A DNA stretch of 64,000 bases from Paraburkholderia phytofirmans PsJN (GCF_000020125.1 NC_010681.1:2914001-2978000), one strand, 5' to 3'. Positions 1-8,690 are shown, counted from the first letter of the stretch. Notes: generated by a model not told the origin, from the letters alone. Numbers and translations are program-made.

Positions 1-35
1 TCTTATCAGGCTGCGGTGACTGCTCGATACAGCGC

Positions 36-566
36 CTAGGAACCGGCCATGTTGAAAACTGAATTGGGCCCTTTCGGCGCCACGCGGACGGGTTCGACCG
101 CCGGCGCTTCGTTGCGTCTGTCGCGTATCACCGCCGGCGCGCCTTCCCGCGAGCGCTGCTGATCGACCAGATCCTTCAGCGACACCGAATCGAGATACTC
201 GACCATTTTCTGGTTCAGCGTGGACCACAGTTCGTGCGTCATGCAGTGGCCGTCGTGCTGTTTGGTGCCCTCGCACGAGCCCTTGCCGCCGCATTGGGTG
301 GCGTCGAGCGGCTCATCGACAGCGATGATGATGTCGGCCACGGTTACGTCTTCAGCGCGGCGAGCCAGATTGTAGCCGCCGCCCGGTCCGCGCACGGACT
401 CGACGATTTCATGACGACGCAGCTTGCCAAACAGCTGCTCGAGGTACGACAGGGAGATGTGTTGGCGCTGGCTGATACCCGCAAGCGTCACCGGGCCCTG
501 CTCCTGGCGCAGTGCCAGGTCAATCATCGCCGTGACGGCGAAACGGCCTTTCGTGGTGAGTCTCAT
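36..566 (-). CDS. iscR: Fe-S cluster assembly regulator IscR (Rrf2 family)
   Basis: IscR is a [2Fe-2S]-binding transcription factor that represses the isc operon when iron-sulfur clusters are plentiful. The N-terminal winged helix begins MRLTTKGRFAVTAMIDLAL. The cluster-binding segment has three cysteines followed by CMTH, as in E. coli IscR, but the spacing between the second and third Cys is four residues longer (CEGTKQHDGHC). The C-terminal tail after about residue 135 is Pro/Ala-rich and variable. An in-frame TTG at 584 would add MRFPHH, but the ATG at 566 gives the conserved family N-terminus. A phosphatase gene lies upstream in the same direction, the usual Burkholderia order; iscS should follow beyond the window edge. 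Two tandem IscR-like sites cover the predicted promoter, which suggests autorepression. Confidence 0.95.
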   Translation of the reverse strand: MRLTTKGRFAVTAMIDLALRQEQGPVTLAGISQRQHISLSYLEQLFGKLRRHEIVESVRGPGGGYNLARRAEDVTVADIIIAVDEPLDATQCGGKGSCEGTKQHDGHCMTHELWSTLNQKMVEYLDSVSLKDLVDQQRSREGAPAVIRDRRNEAPAVEPVRVAPKGPNSVFNMAGS

Positions 567-583
567 ATGGTGTGGGAACCGCA

Positions 584-635
584 ATTCTCGACAAGTTTTG
601 TCAAGTATAAATACATGAGCGATTTAGTCAAGTAT
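584..635 (-). promoter_or_regulatory. iscR promoter with two tandem Type-1 IscR sites
   Basis: On the minus strand a -35 TTGACT (631-626) and a -10 TATACT (609-604) are 16 bp apart. Two 25-bp segments, 611-635 and 584-608, each start ATACTTGAC and end in GTAT or GAAT, close to the E. coli Type-1 consensus. In the second, the internal CTTGTCGAGAAT half matches well. Together they cover both promoter hexamers, the arrangement expected for autorepression by the holo-protein. The match is by eye, with no matrix score. Confidence 0.75.
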
Positions 636-699
636 CCCTACCGCGATTTGGGTCATTTGCTTAATTGCTGGATAAGCTCGGCGCGCTTCCTCGCCGGGT

Positions 700-1197
700 C
701 TATGCAAGCAACTGGGGACGCAGCGCCGCGATGAGCCCGCGGCAGGCAACTTCGCACTGATCCAGCACCTGCTCGAAGCCTTCCACGCCGCCGAAATACG
801 GATCGACGACTTCGCGGGCGCCACTCCAGCGGGCGTCCGCTTCGGGGACAAATTCCATCAGCAGACGGATCTTGTCGCGTTGGTGCGGCGGGCAGATTTG
901 ACGCAAGGCGACAATGTTCTTGTCGTCCATGGCGATCAGCAGGTCGAAGCGGTCGAAATCCGCCGCGGCGATCTGGCGGCCGCGTAAGCCGGCGAGCTCA
1001 TACCCGCGCCGGCTGGCTGCCAGTTGCGCGCGCTCGTCCGGCGGCTCGCCGATGTGCCAGTCGCCCGTTCCGGCGGAGTCGATCACAATGCGTTCCGCGA
1101 GCTTCGCCTCGTCGACCAGATGACGCATCACACCTTCCGCGGTCGGCGAACGACAGATGTTCCCGAGGCAGACAAAGCAGATGGATACGGTTTTCAT
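700..1197 (-). CDS. Low-molecular-weight protein-tyrosine phosphatase
   Basis: Cytosolic LMW-PTP family enzyme that hydrolyses phosphotyrosine through a phosphocysteine intermediate. The P-loop is at the N-terminus, FVCLGNICRS, with nucleophile Cys10 and Arg16 (CX5R), and the acid/base Asp lies in the C-terminal VVDPYFGG motif. At 165 residues it has normal family length. The reading frame is open upstream to 1263, but the ATG at 1197 (MKTVSICF) matches the family N-terminus. It lies 133 bp upstream of iscR in the same direction. No BY-kinase or capsule gene lies nearby, so this is not obviously the exopolysaccharide-linked type, and the physiological substrate is unknown. Confidence 0.92.
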   Translation of the reverse strand: MKTVSICFVCLGNICRSPTAEGVMRHLVDEAKLAERIVIDSAGTGDWHIGEPPDERAQLAASRRGYELAGLRGRQIAAADFDRFDLLIAMDDKNIVALRQICPPHQRDKIRLLMEFVPEADARWSGAREVVDPYFGGVEGFEQVLDQCEVACRGLIAALRPQLLA

Positions 1198-1345
1198 CGA
1201 GGGCTTTTTAGGCGCGTAACGCGCGCAGACTGACTGTTGGTAAATGTTGCCGCGATTATACAAAGCTGGCCGGAATCTCGCCTGCGGCTGGCGCGAGCAT
1301 GGCGTTCGGTATAGCGGCCGATCCCGGTCGCGCTCAACCTCGTGC

Positions 1346-1585
1346 TTATGACGCTTCCGCGCCCGGCATCGCCGTAGCGGCGCGCATCGGTTTCGCGCGC
1401 AAAGTCGAGGCGTCGTCGATCATGCCGTAAGAAACGGCACGCGCGAGTTCAGCCGTCAACTGGTCGGCGGCGAGCGGAGCTTGCGGGACGCGCGAAGCAG
1501 CGTCGCCACAAATATGGAGATAAGCAGCCGCAGCGAGCGGCACAACGATGGCAAGGGGCCAGTACACCGATATTGTCTTTTTCAT
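1346..1585 (-). CDS. Small exported or membrane-anchored hypothetical protein (79 aa)
   Basis: I do not recognise this protein. It starts MKKTISVYWPLAIVVPLAAAAYLH, a lysine-rich start followed by one hydrophobic segment, so it is probably exported or single-pass. The rest is Ala-rich and includes ADQLTAELARAVSYGMIDD, which could form a helix. A GGAAG ribosome-binding site lies about 10 nt before the ATG. Codon use looks like that of its neighbours. It sits between the phosphatase and the lipoprotein gene, on the phosphatase strand but with 148 bp between them, so co-transcription is unclear. Confidence 0.55.
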   Translation of the reverse strand: MKKTISVYWPLAIVVPLAAAAYLHICGDAASRVPQAPLAADQLTAELARAVSYGMIDDASTLRAKPMRAATAMPGAEAS

Positions 1586-1852
1586 GATGTCGATTCTTCC
1601 GATTGGGGGCAGATGAGTTCGTTACCCACTATGCCCAGTCGAAATCTTATAGAAATTTGCAATCGGGAAAAACCTACTAGCGCGAGATAGACCGTTGCGC
1701 CTAGTGGAACAGTGAATTCACTTTTCGCAACGCACGGCCCCAACGCGTGCCATGGCACAAAAAAGAAATCCTTACAAACACATACAAAGCTCTTGCGACG
1801 GTTAGCGATAATAGCGGTCTTACAGAAACAAAACCTCGCATCGGTCGATCAC

Positions 1853-2416
1853 ATGAAACGCTTTGTCTTTGCACCACTCGCCTGCCTCGCCGTCGCTGTC
1901 CTGCTCGGCGGCTGCGCGGTCTATCCGGACGGCACGCCGATGTACAGCAACGGCTACGGCGGCGGTTATAGCGGCTACGATGGTTACGATGGCTACGCCA
2001 CCGGTGTGCCGGTCGTGCCGCAAAGCAATGTCTACATGGGCTACAGCAACTACCCGGGGCCTGGTTACTACGACGGGCCGGGCCGCTATTACGGTCCTGG
2101 CCCCAGCTACGGCGGCTATCCCGATCGAGGCCGGAACAATGGCAATTATGGAAACAACGGCAACCACGGTGACAACGGCGGCTGGCACGGCCAGCCGAAT
2201 GGCGGATCGCGCGGCGGGCCGCCGCCGCAAGGTGCCGTGGGCGGCCCGCGCGGGCCGAGCGGATCGAACGCGCCTCGACCGGGGGCTGGTAGCCCGCCGC
2301 CGCCCCCACCGCCGCAGCAACAGGCCGGCGGCGGAGGCGGTCGTGGCAACGGGAATAACGGCGCACCCGTGCGAGGGGTGCCGGGTCGCCAGTCGGGCCA
2401 GATGACGGATCACTGA
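1853..2416 (+). CDS. Glycine/tyrosine-rich outer-membrane lipoprotein
   Basis: The N-terminus MKRFVFAPLACLAVAVLLGGC is a lipoprotein signal with lipobox LGGC and lipidation Cys21. The mature protein has YGGGYSGYDGYDGY-type repeats, then an Asn/Gly stretch (NNGNYGNNGNHGDNGG), a Pro-rich block and a Gly-rich tail. This composition is typical of disordered surface lipoproteins of Burkholderia and no catalytic motif is visible. The frame is open further upstream, but the ATG at 1853 places the signal peptide at the start. No operon partner is evident. Function unknown. Confidence 0.75.
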   Translation: MKRFVFAPLACLAVAVLLGGCAVYPDGTPMYSNGYGGGYSGYDGYDGYATGVPVVPQSNVYMGYSNYPGPGYYDGPGRYYGPGPSYGGYPDRGRNNGNYGNNGNHGDNGGWHGQPNGGSRGGPPPQGAVGGPRGPSGSNAPRPGAGSPPPPPPPQQQAGGGGGRGNGNNGAPVRGVPGRQSGQMTDH

Positions 2417-2642
2417 TCTGGACTAGCCGCATGGTGGTTGCGCGGTACGCGTGTGCTGATGCGCAGGCGTACCGCGCTCCATTTTCTGCGGCCGCAACGT
2501 GCGGGTCGCTTCGGCGAGATCTGGCAGACTGCTCTCGGGTTCAACGCAATATCAGACAGCGCAATATCTGAATCACCGGCTCACGCTAACTGCCGAGTGA
2601 ATAAGCAAAAGACGATAGCAATGTCCGCCCACCGACGCCCGC

Positions 2643-4058
2643 TCACCCAATATGGCTGCGCTGCGCCGCGTACAACTCCCTGAACGTCCGACCGACCGGA
2701 GCGGGCATATCCCGCGTATTAGTCCAGCCCGCGCCGCCCAGCGGCAGCCTGGCGATCGACCGGTTTCTCCCGCCCATGCGTTCCAGCACACGGACAGCCA
2801 GTTTAGTAAAAAGCGCGTACGCATCCGGGTGGAGCGCCAGAAAACCCCATACGGCGAGTCCGGCGCGCTCTTTCCACGGTCGCAGACGCCGCTCCACCTG
2901 CTTCTCGCGCAGCTTGCGCAACAGATCGGATAGCGGAATCCCCACCGGGCACACGCTGTTGCACTCGCCGCACAAGGTCGCGGCCTGCGGCAGATCCAGC
3001 GCCTTGTCGATGCCCACGTAGCTCGGCGTCAATACCGAACCCATCGGGCCGGGATAGACCCAGCCGTATGCATGGCCGCCCACCTTCTGATACACCGGGC
3101 AATGGTTCATGCACGCGCCGCAGCGGATGCATCTCAGCATTTCCTGGAAGTCGCCGCCGATCAGTCCCGTGCGCCCGCCGTCGACCAGCACCACGTACAT
3201 ATGCTCGGGACCGTCCTGGTCACCCTCGCCGCGCGGCCCCGTCAACACAGAAAAATAGTTCGAGGTGGCCTGCCCGGTCGCCGAGCGCGGCAAGAGACGC
3301 ATCGCCGTGGCCAGATCTTCGAGTGTGGGCAGCACTTTCTCGATGCCCGTCACCGCTACGTGCACGCGTGGCATCACGGTGCACATGCCCTCGTTGCCCT
3401 CGTTCGTGACCAGGACGACCGAGCCCGTTTCCGCCACCACGAAATTGCCGCCAGTCACGCCCATGTCCGCGGTCATGAAATGCGGACGCAGCATCTCGCG
3501 CGCTTCTCGCGTCATGTCGGTGATTTCGGTGAGGCGCGGGCGGTTGTGAGTCTTCGCAAATAGGTCGGCGATCTCGTCCTTATCTTTATGGACGACTGGC
3601 GCGATGATGTGGCTCGGCGGCTCGTTGTCGTTGATCTGCAGAATGTACTCACCCAGATCGGTTTCGATGGATTGCACGCCCATCTGCCCGAGCACTTCGT
3701 TCAGGCGCATTTCTTCGGTGACCATCGACTTGGTCTTGATCACCTTTTTTACCTCGTGCCGGCGCGCAATGTCGCCGACGAGCCGCGCGGCTTCCTGGGT
3801 CGTCTCGGCGAACAGCACCGTCACGCCGCGCCGGGCCGCTTCGCGCTCGAAGGTTTCCAGCCACACATCGAGATTTTCCAGCGCGCGATTACGGCGCTCC
3901 TTCAGTGCGGCGCGCGTGGCGGGAAAATCGATCGCGGTCATGGCCGTGGCGCGAGCCGATACGAACTTGGTCGACAGCTTGGTGAGGTTCTGCTGCAGAC
4001 GCTGGTCGGCGAGTTTCTGACCGGCACGTGCTTTGAACTGCATCGATTGGACTTGCAT
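2643..4058 (-). CDS. lutB: LutB/LldF-type iron-sulfur lactate-utilisation protein
   Basis: LutB is the Fe-S subunit of the flavin-independent L-lactate oxidation system, working with LutA (cysteine-rich CCG domain) and LutC. The N-terminal two thirds is a LUD domain. At the C-terminus two ferredoxin-type clusters are visible, CIRCGACMNHCPVY and CGECNSVCPVG, followed by a helical tail. At 471 residues it has family length. It lies 103 bp downstream of lutA and is probably co-transcribed. No lutC follows: only 226 bp separate its stop from the convergent lipoprotein gene. That makes the cluster incomplete unless lutC is elsewhere. Confidence 0.92.
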   Translation of the reverse strand: MQVQSMQFKARAGQKLADQRLQQNLTKLSTKFVSARATAMTAIDFPATRAALKERRNRALENLDVWLETFEREAARRGVTVLFAETTQEAARLVGDIARRHEVKKVIKTKSMVTEEMRLNEVLGQMGVQSIETDLGEYILQINDNEPPSHIIAPVVHKDKDEIADLFAKTHNRPRLTEITDMTREAREMLRPHFMTADMGVTGGNFVVAETGSVVLVTNEGNEGMCTVMPRVHVAVTGIEKVLPTLEDLATAMRLLPRSATGQATSNYFSVLTGPRGEGDQDGPEHMYVVLVDGGRTGLIGGDFQEMLRCIRCGACMNHCPVYQKVGGHAYGWVYPGPMGSVLTPSYVGIDKALDLPQAATLCGECNSVCPVGIPLSDLLRKLREKQVERRLRPWKERAGLAVWGFLALHPDAYALFTKLAVRVLERMGGRNRSIARLPLGGAGWTNTRDMPAPVGRTFRELYAAQRSHIG

Positions 4059-4161
4059 GGCGGCCTTGTACGTGATCAGGCAAAGCGGGCGAACCGCGAG
4101 TTAGGACGAGTGAGTCAAGCGCGCCTATCTGGATAAAAAGGCGGACGTGCAGCCGCCCGCG

Positions 4162-4884
4162 TTATACGTCGCCGGCCAGCACCTGCGCGATGTGCAGCAC
4201 GCGCGTGGTGGCGTCGCCGGTCCGCCGCAAACGGCCCTCGATATTGAGCATGCAGCCGAGATCGCCCAGCACGACCGCGCCAGTGCCGCTGGCCCGAATA
4301 TTCGCGCATTTTTCGTCGACGATCGCCGTGGAGATATCGCCGTACTTGACCGCGAAAGTGCCGCCGAAGCCGCAGCAATGCTCGCAATCCTTCATCTCGT
4401 TCACCGTCACGCCGACCTGCGCCAGCAAGGCGCGCGGCTGCGCCTTCACGCCGAGCTCACGCAGACCGGAGCAGGAATCGTGGTACGTCACCTGACCCGC
4501 GAACTCGCCCGGCTGCAATTGCACTTTGGCCACGTTCACGAGGAAATCGGTCAGCTCGAACACCTTGGCGCGTAGCCGGCCGAAGCGGTTCATCAGTTCA
4601 GGATCGTCGGCGAAGAGGTCGCCGTAATGCGCTCGGATCATGCCGCCGCACGAACCGGACGGGACCACGACGTAATCGAACTGCTCGAACTCGCGCAAAG
4701 TCTTTTCGGCCAGATCGCGCGCGATGCGCCGCTCCCCGGAGTTGTACGCCGGTTGCCCGCAACAGGTTTGCGCAGGCGGCACCATCACCTCGAATCCGGC
4801 GCCTTCGGTCAGTTTGATGACCGAAAAACCGATCTCGGGACGCATCAGGTCGATCAGGCAGGTAACGAACAATCCGACTCGCAT
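4162..4884 (-). CDS. lutA: LutA/LldE-type cysteine-rich lactate-utilisation protein
   Basis: CCG-domain Fe-S protein, partner of LutB in oxidation of L-lactate to pyruvate. Two cysteine-rich CCG modules are visible: TCCGQPAYNSG with the upstream TCLIDLMRPEIG, and the C-terminal CEHCCGFGGTFAVKYG. PSGSCGGMIRAHY lies between them. At 240 residues it has normal length. The ATG at 4884 has an AGGAGG Shine-Dalgarno 5 nt upstream and gives MRVGLFVTCLIDL, so the in-frame extension to 4932 is rejected. It is first of the lutAB pair and divergent from the IclR gene. Confidence 0.92.
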   Translation of the reverse strand: MRVGLFVTCLIDLMRPEIGFSVIKLTEGAGFEVMVPPAQTCCGQPAYNSGERRIARDLAEKTLREFEQFDYVVVPSGSCGGMIRAHYGDLFADDPELMNRFGRLRAKVFELTDFLVNVAKVQLQPGEFAGQVTYHDSCSGLRELGVKAQPRALLAQVGVTVNEMKDCEHCCGFGGTFAVKYGDISTAIVDEKCANIRASGTGAVVLGDLGCMLNIEGRLRRTGDATTRVLHIAQVLAGDV

Positions 4885-4973
4885 GAGCCCTCCTTCGGGA
4901 AAACGTCCCTGATTATCCGCTGTTTGCCGCACAATACCAACGGCCGGAAGGCATAGGACGAAAGCGACTTAAT

Positions 4974-4991
4974 TTGGAATAGACGTTCCAA
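4974..4991. promoter_or_regulatory. Candidate IclR-family operator between lutA and the regulator gene
   Basis: A perfect inverted repeat TTGGAA-N6-TTCCAA lies in the 179-bp divergent intergenic region. IclR-family operators characteristically contain GGAA...TTCC halves, and the adjacent gene encodes an IclR regulator, so this is its probable binding site. It lies 90 bp from the lutA start and 72 bp from the regulator start. Confidence 0.65.
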
Positions 4992-5063
4992 CCGCTTTCC
5001 ATCTTTTCACAATACGGGATACAATCAATTTCCGCTGTTTGACGCGTCAACCGATTCCTCCCC

Positions 5064-5870
5064 ATGAGCGATACGAACCCGGATCCCAAAACTTCGATCC
5101 AGGTGATCGAACGCATGATGCGCTTGCTCGACGCACTCGCTGCGCACAGCGACCCGGTCAGCCTGAAAGAACTCGCCATCCGCACGGAGCTGCATCCGTC
5201 CACTGCGCACCGCATCCTGAACGATATGGTGATGTGCCGGCTGGTCGACCGGTCGGATCCCGGCACTTACCGTCTCGGCATGCGCCTGCTCGAACTGGGC
5301 AATCTGGTGAAGGCGCGCCTGTCGGTGCGCGACGCGGCGCTCACGCCGATGCGCGAACTGCATCGTCAGACGGGCCAGACCGTGAATCTGTCGGTGCGTC
5401 AGGGCGACGAAATCGTCTATATCGAGCGCGCTTATTCCGAGCGTTCCGGCATGCAGGTGGTGCGCGCCATCGGCGGACGGGCGCCCTTGCATCTGACCTC
5501 GGTAGGCAAGCTGTTCCTCGCCGCCGACGAATCCACCCGCGTGCGAGCCTACGCCACGCGCACCGGTTTGTCGGGCCACACGCAGAACAGCATTACCGAC
5601 CTGACCAAACTGGAGCGTGAGTTGTCGCATGTGCGCCAGCAGGCGTGCGCGCGAGACAACGAAGAACTGGAACTCGGCGTGCGCTGCATCGCCGCCGGTA
5701 TCTACGACGACACCGGCAAGCTGGTTGCAGGTTTGTCGCTGTCGGCGCCGGCGGATCGCTTGCAAGACTCCTGGATTGGCCAGCTGAGCCAGACCGCGCT
5801 GATGATCTCGGCGTCACTCGGCTATCGACCGCAACCCGCGCAGGACCATTCGCATAGCCATCACGCGTAA
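5064..5870 (+). CDS. IclR-family transcriptional regulator, probable lutAB regulator
   Basis: This DNA-binding protein of 268 residues has an N-terminal winged helix (about residues 12-75, with SLKELAIRTELHPSTAHRIL) and a C-terminal IclR effector-binding domain (about 85-255). The latter carries the signatures GGRAPLHLTSVGKLFLA and LELGVRCIAAGIYDDTG. Family members bind small carboxylates or aromatic acids. Divergence from lutAB and a shared palindrome suggest that it controls lactate use, with a lactate-related effector; that is inference. The C-terminal tail is His-rich (HSHSHHA). A terminator follows directly. Confidence 0.88.
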   Translation: MSDTNPDPKTSIQVIERMMRLLDALAAHSDPVSLKELAIRTELHPSTAHRILNDMVMCRLVDRSDPGTYRLGMRLLELGNLVKARLSVRDAALTPMRELHRQTGQTVNLSVRQGDEIVYIERAYSERSGMQVVRAIGGRAPLHLTSVGKLFLAADESTRVRAYATRTGLSGHTQNSITDLTKLERELSHVRQQACARDNEELELGVRCIAAGIYDDTGKLVAGLSLSAPADRLQDSWIGQLSQTALMISASLGYRPQPAQDHSHSHHA

Positions 5871-5896
5871 GCCGGCACTTCACATCCGCGGTTCAA

Positions 5897-5935
5897 AACA
5901 AAAAGCCTCGCAAAAAATGTGAGGCTTTTTGTTTT
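5897..5935. terminator. Bidirectional rho-independent terminator
   Basis: The stem AAAAAGCCTC / GAGGCTTTTT has flanking A and T runs on both sides. It can end the IclR gene on the + strand and the endopeptidase gene on the - strand. Confidence 0.85.
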
Positions 5936-5974
5936 CATGCGGCCGGTCCGAAAACCGGCCACTGACGCAACACT

Positions 5975-7162
5975 TCAGGTACCCGGGCCGCCGGCGTCCG
6001 CGCTGGTAATGCGCGCCTGGTCGCCGCCGTTATCCAGCCATGTGCGCAGACGCGTGGCGTCAGCGAAGCGCGAGTACTTACCCGACGAGTCGAGCAGCAC
6101 CATGATCATCGGACGGCCGTGAATGGTCGCCTGCATCACGAGGCACTCGCCCGCTTCGTTGATGAAGCCGGTCTTTTGCAGACCGATGTCCCACGTTGGG
6201 TTACGCACCAGCGCATTGGTGCTGTTGTACGCCAGCGAGCGCTTGCCGGTGTACACCTCGTAGCTGTGGTCAGTCGAGAACCTGCGGATAATCGGATACT
6301 GATACGCCGCATTGACCATCTTCACGAGGTCGCGCGCGCTCGACACGTTCTGGCTCGTCAAACCCGTGGGATTTTCAAAGTGCGTGTCGGTCATGCCGAG
6401 CTGCTTGGCCTTCGCATTCATGGCCGCGAGGAACGCCGGACGGCCACCCGGGAAATAACGCGACAGCGCCGCGGCCGCGCGATTTTCCGACGCCATCAGC
6501 GCGATGTGCAGCATGTCTTCACGCGAAAGCACCGAGCCTACCGACAAACGCGAGCCGGTGTTCTTTTCGTAATCGCGGTCTTCGTCCGTGACTTCGATCT
6601 GGTCGGTCATCGGCTCTTTCGAGTCGAGCACCACCATCGCGGTCATCAGCTTGGTGATCGACGCGATCGGCACCACGGCGCGCGAGTTCTTGTCGAACAG
6701 CGATTCGCCCGAGTTCTGATCGATCACGTACGCAACGCTCGAGCGCAGCATGAGCGCGTCCGGCGTTTCGTGCAGACCGAAAGCCTGACCGACGCTCGGC
6801 TGACGCGGCTCGTACGCAATACGGCGCACCACCGAACGGTGACGGCCGTTCGACGTATACGTTACGCGCTTGCGCTTGACGCCCGCGCGCGGTGCGTCGT
6901 CGTCCGCGGCTACGGTCTTTGCAGCCGCGCCCTTGGTCGCCTTCGAGGCTTTGCTCGACACCTTGGTGGCAGGCGCGGCAGCCGGCTTTTTGGCCGCCTT
7001 GGCGTGTTTGGAAGTTTTTGCAGGTGCAGCAGGTGCGGCGGCAAAAGCGCTCACGGGCGTAGCAAACGCCGCTGCGATGACCATGGAGGCGGCCACCGAC
7101 AGAGCGGTGCTGCGGGCCGCGCCGTGGATCACTTTTAGCGACGAAAACATGTCGGTTTTCAT
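5975..7162 (-). CDS. pbpG: PbpG-type D-alanyl-D-alanine endopeptidase (penicillin-binding protein)
   Basis: Periplasmic serine peptidase of the S11 family (PBP7/8 type) that cuts D-Ala-mDAP cross-links in peptidoglycan. Catalytic motifs are SITK (Ser168, Lys171), SEN at about 225 and QKTG near the C-terminus. The N-terminus holds a signal sequence ending near VSAFAAA, then a long Ala/Lys-rich linker (about 45-90) that may contact the wall or its polymers. The start at 7162 (MKTDMFSS) is preferred to an in-frame upstream start; a Met four codons in is an alternative. It converges with the IclR gene on a shared terminator. Confidence 0.85.
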   Translation of the reverse strand: MKTDMFSSLKVIHGAARSTALSVAASMVIAAAFATPVSAFAAAPAAPAKTSKHAKAAKKPAAAPATKVSSKASKATKGAAAKTVAADDDAPRAGVKRKRVTYTSNGRHRSVVRRIAYEPRQPSVGQAFGLHETPDALMLRSSVAYVIDQNSGESLFDKNSRAVVPIASITKLMTAMVVLDSKEPMTDQIEVTDEDRDYEKNTGSRLSVGSVLSREDMLHIALMASENRAAAALSRYFPGGRPAFLAAMNAKAKQLGMTDTHFENPTGLTSQNVSSARDLVKMVNAAYQYPIIRRFSTDHSYEVYTGKRSLAYNSTNALVRNPTWDIGLQKTGFINEAGECLVMQATIHGRPMIMVLLDSSGKYSRFADATRLRTWLDNGGDQARITSADAGGPGT

Positions 7163-7773
7163 GGGTGTTCGGTAGGGAGCGGCGAGTGGGTTCCGCAAGT
7201 GTAGTAAAACAACGAAAAATTAGCAATTTGAAGCACTTATGAGCGCTCCTTAAACCGGCTTGTAAGCTCCGATCGCAAAAACACGAATAAGTGCCGCGCT
7301 TCGATCGAAAAAAACGATCGCCGACGCGTTACGCCTCGCCGCTGCCGCCATACGCCGGAATCGAGGTGATTCTTCCAGCATAACGGCAATTTCGAGACAA
7401 CCTTGATCAGGGGAAATACGGTCAGAGCACGGGCGGTCAAGACCGCCGGAGCAACAGCACGTGGCCAGAATCGCGCGGCAGGCTTGTTAAATGCCTGCTG
7501 CAGACCGCCAACGCGCATTCGACCAGCATCAAGCATTAACGTTCCGTGACACTTTCCGGTTTACACCGAAACGGCCTTCGAAAGCTTTTTTAACGATCGC
7601 AGGATGTTAACCTCCCCGCGTTAGCACGCGCTCGCTCGCCAAATTCACCTTACCATTTTGTAATAAATGCGGCATGATTCAGCACCAGTGCGGTGCGGCG
7701 GTTAAATTGACCTGCGTCACGCCGATGTCATGCCGATCGCATAACACTCTGTTTTATCAGCAGTTTCTTAATA
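7163..7773. other. Intergenic region without a supported gene
   Basis: About 610 bp separate the endopeptidase start from the phasin promoter. The sequence is moderately AT-rich with several short A runs. A minus-strand frame at 7237-7536 lacks any recognisable domain and a convincing ribosome-binding site, so I do not call it. The segment probably holds the endopeptidase promoter and 5' leader. Confidence 0.5.
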
Positions 7774-7847
7774 TTGTGCGACGCACAAAAAGCGCTTGAC
7801 ATTCTTTGCAGCCATCCTAAAATGGGAACCATTGCTGCGATGCACAA
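7774..7847 (+). promoter_or_regulatory. phaP promoter flanked by two PhaR-like 12-bp repeats
   Basis: A sigma70-type promoter is visible: TTGACA at 7796-7801, a 16-bp spacer, and TAAAAT at 7818-7823. The repeat TGCGACGCACAA (7777-7788) sits just upstream of the -35. TGCGATGCACAA (7836-7847), 11 of 12 identical, sits just after the predicted start. The first is embedded in a perfect 15-bp palindrome, TTGTGCGACGCACAA (7774-7788). Phasin promoters in Cupriavidus are repressed by PhaR bound close to the promoter, so these are the likely operators. Confidence 0.72.
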
Positions 7848-7937
7848 TTCATCGCGGTCCGGCGGGACGCACCAATGTGTCTCACCACTCACCCAATGCG
7901 GTCCGCACAGACAGACCGCGATCCAGGAGCGTAAACC

Positions 7938-8510
7938 ATGACTTTGCTGACCCCTGAGCAGTTCGCCGCAGCCCAGAAAGCCAACTTTGAAACGTTGTTC
8001 GGCCTGACGACCAAAGCATTTGAAGGCGTCGAAAAGCTGGTTGAGCTGAACCTGCAGGTCGTGAAATCGACGCTCGCGGAAAGCCAGGAAAATGCCCAAC
8101 GCGCGCTGTCGGTCAAGGACGCGCAGGAATTGCTGGCACTGCAAGCAAGCCTTGCACAGCCGGTGGCTGAAAAGGCGCTGTCGTACGGCCGTCACGTGTA
8201 CGAAATCGTTTCGGCAACGCAAGGTGAGTTCACCCGCGTCGCAGAAGCCCAATTCGAAGAGCAAAACCGCAAGGTGCAATCGCTGGTCGAAAACGTCGCG
8301 AAGAATGCACCGGCTGGTTCGGAAACGGCTGTCGCCGTTCTGAAGTCGGCTATCACGGCTGCCAACACCACGTACGACACGGTTCACAAGGCAACGAAGC
8401 AAGCTGTCGAAATCGCTGAAAGCAACTTCAATGCAGCTGCAACGGCCGCATCGAAGGCAGCTTCGCAAGCCGCCGCACAAGCATCGCGCTCGGCCAAGAA
8501 GGCAGTCTAA
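7938..8510 (+). CDS. phaP: Phasin (polyhydroxyalkanoate granule-associated protein)
   Basis: Small amphipathic protein that coats PHA granules in the cytoplasm and controls their number and size. The phasin domain starts at the N-terminus, [20 protein letters not shown], with [20 protein letters not shown]. The rest is long Ala-rich helix with coiled-coil character. The C-terminus is an Ala/Ser/Lys tail ([18 protein letters not shown]). At 190 residues it is typical of Burkholderia phasins. It stands alone between the endopeptidase and lpdA, with its own promoter and terminator. No pha biosynthesis gene is in the window. Confidence 0.95.
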   Translation: MTLLTPEQFAAAQKANFETLFGLTTKAFEGVEKLVELNLQVVKSTLAESQENAQRALSVKDAQELLALQASLAQPVAEKALSYGRHVYEIVSATQGEFTRVAEAQFEEQNRKVQSLVENVAKNAPAGSETAVAVLKSAITAANTTYDTVHKATKQAVEIAESNFNAAATAASKAASQAAAQASRSAKKAV

Positions 8511-8640
8511 GCTTCGGTCGCAAGCAGCACGCTTCAAGCATTAACTGGCGCCGGCGCAGCTCACGAGTTGTGCCGGCGTTACCGCAAGCAACAGCGTTGT
8601 GCCGTTGCCGCTCACACGGTGTTAATTGGCCGAACGCTCC

Positions 8641-8690
8641 GATACGTTGAATAGCGTATCGTTTGCCCGGCGAAAGGCCGGGATTTTTTT
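8641..8690 (+). terminator. Hairpins and terminator downstream of phaP
   Basis: The hairpin GATACG/CGTATC (8641-8660) is followed by a GC-rich stem CCCGG/CCGGG (8666-8682) and a run of seven T. An additional GC inverted repeat, without a T run, lies at about 8549-8577. Confidence 0.75.

Noticed and set aside
7237..7536. Minus-strand small gene in the endopeptidase-phaP gap
   Set aside because: No domain, no ribosome-binding site and no similarity to known small proteins by eye.
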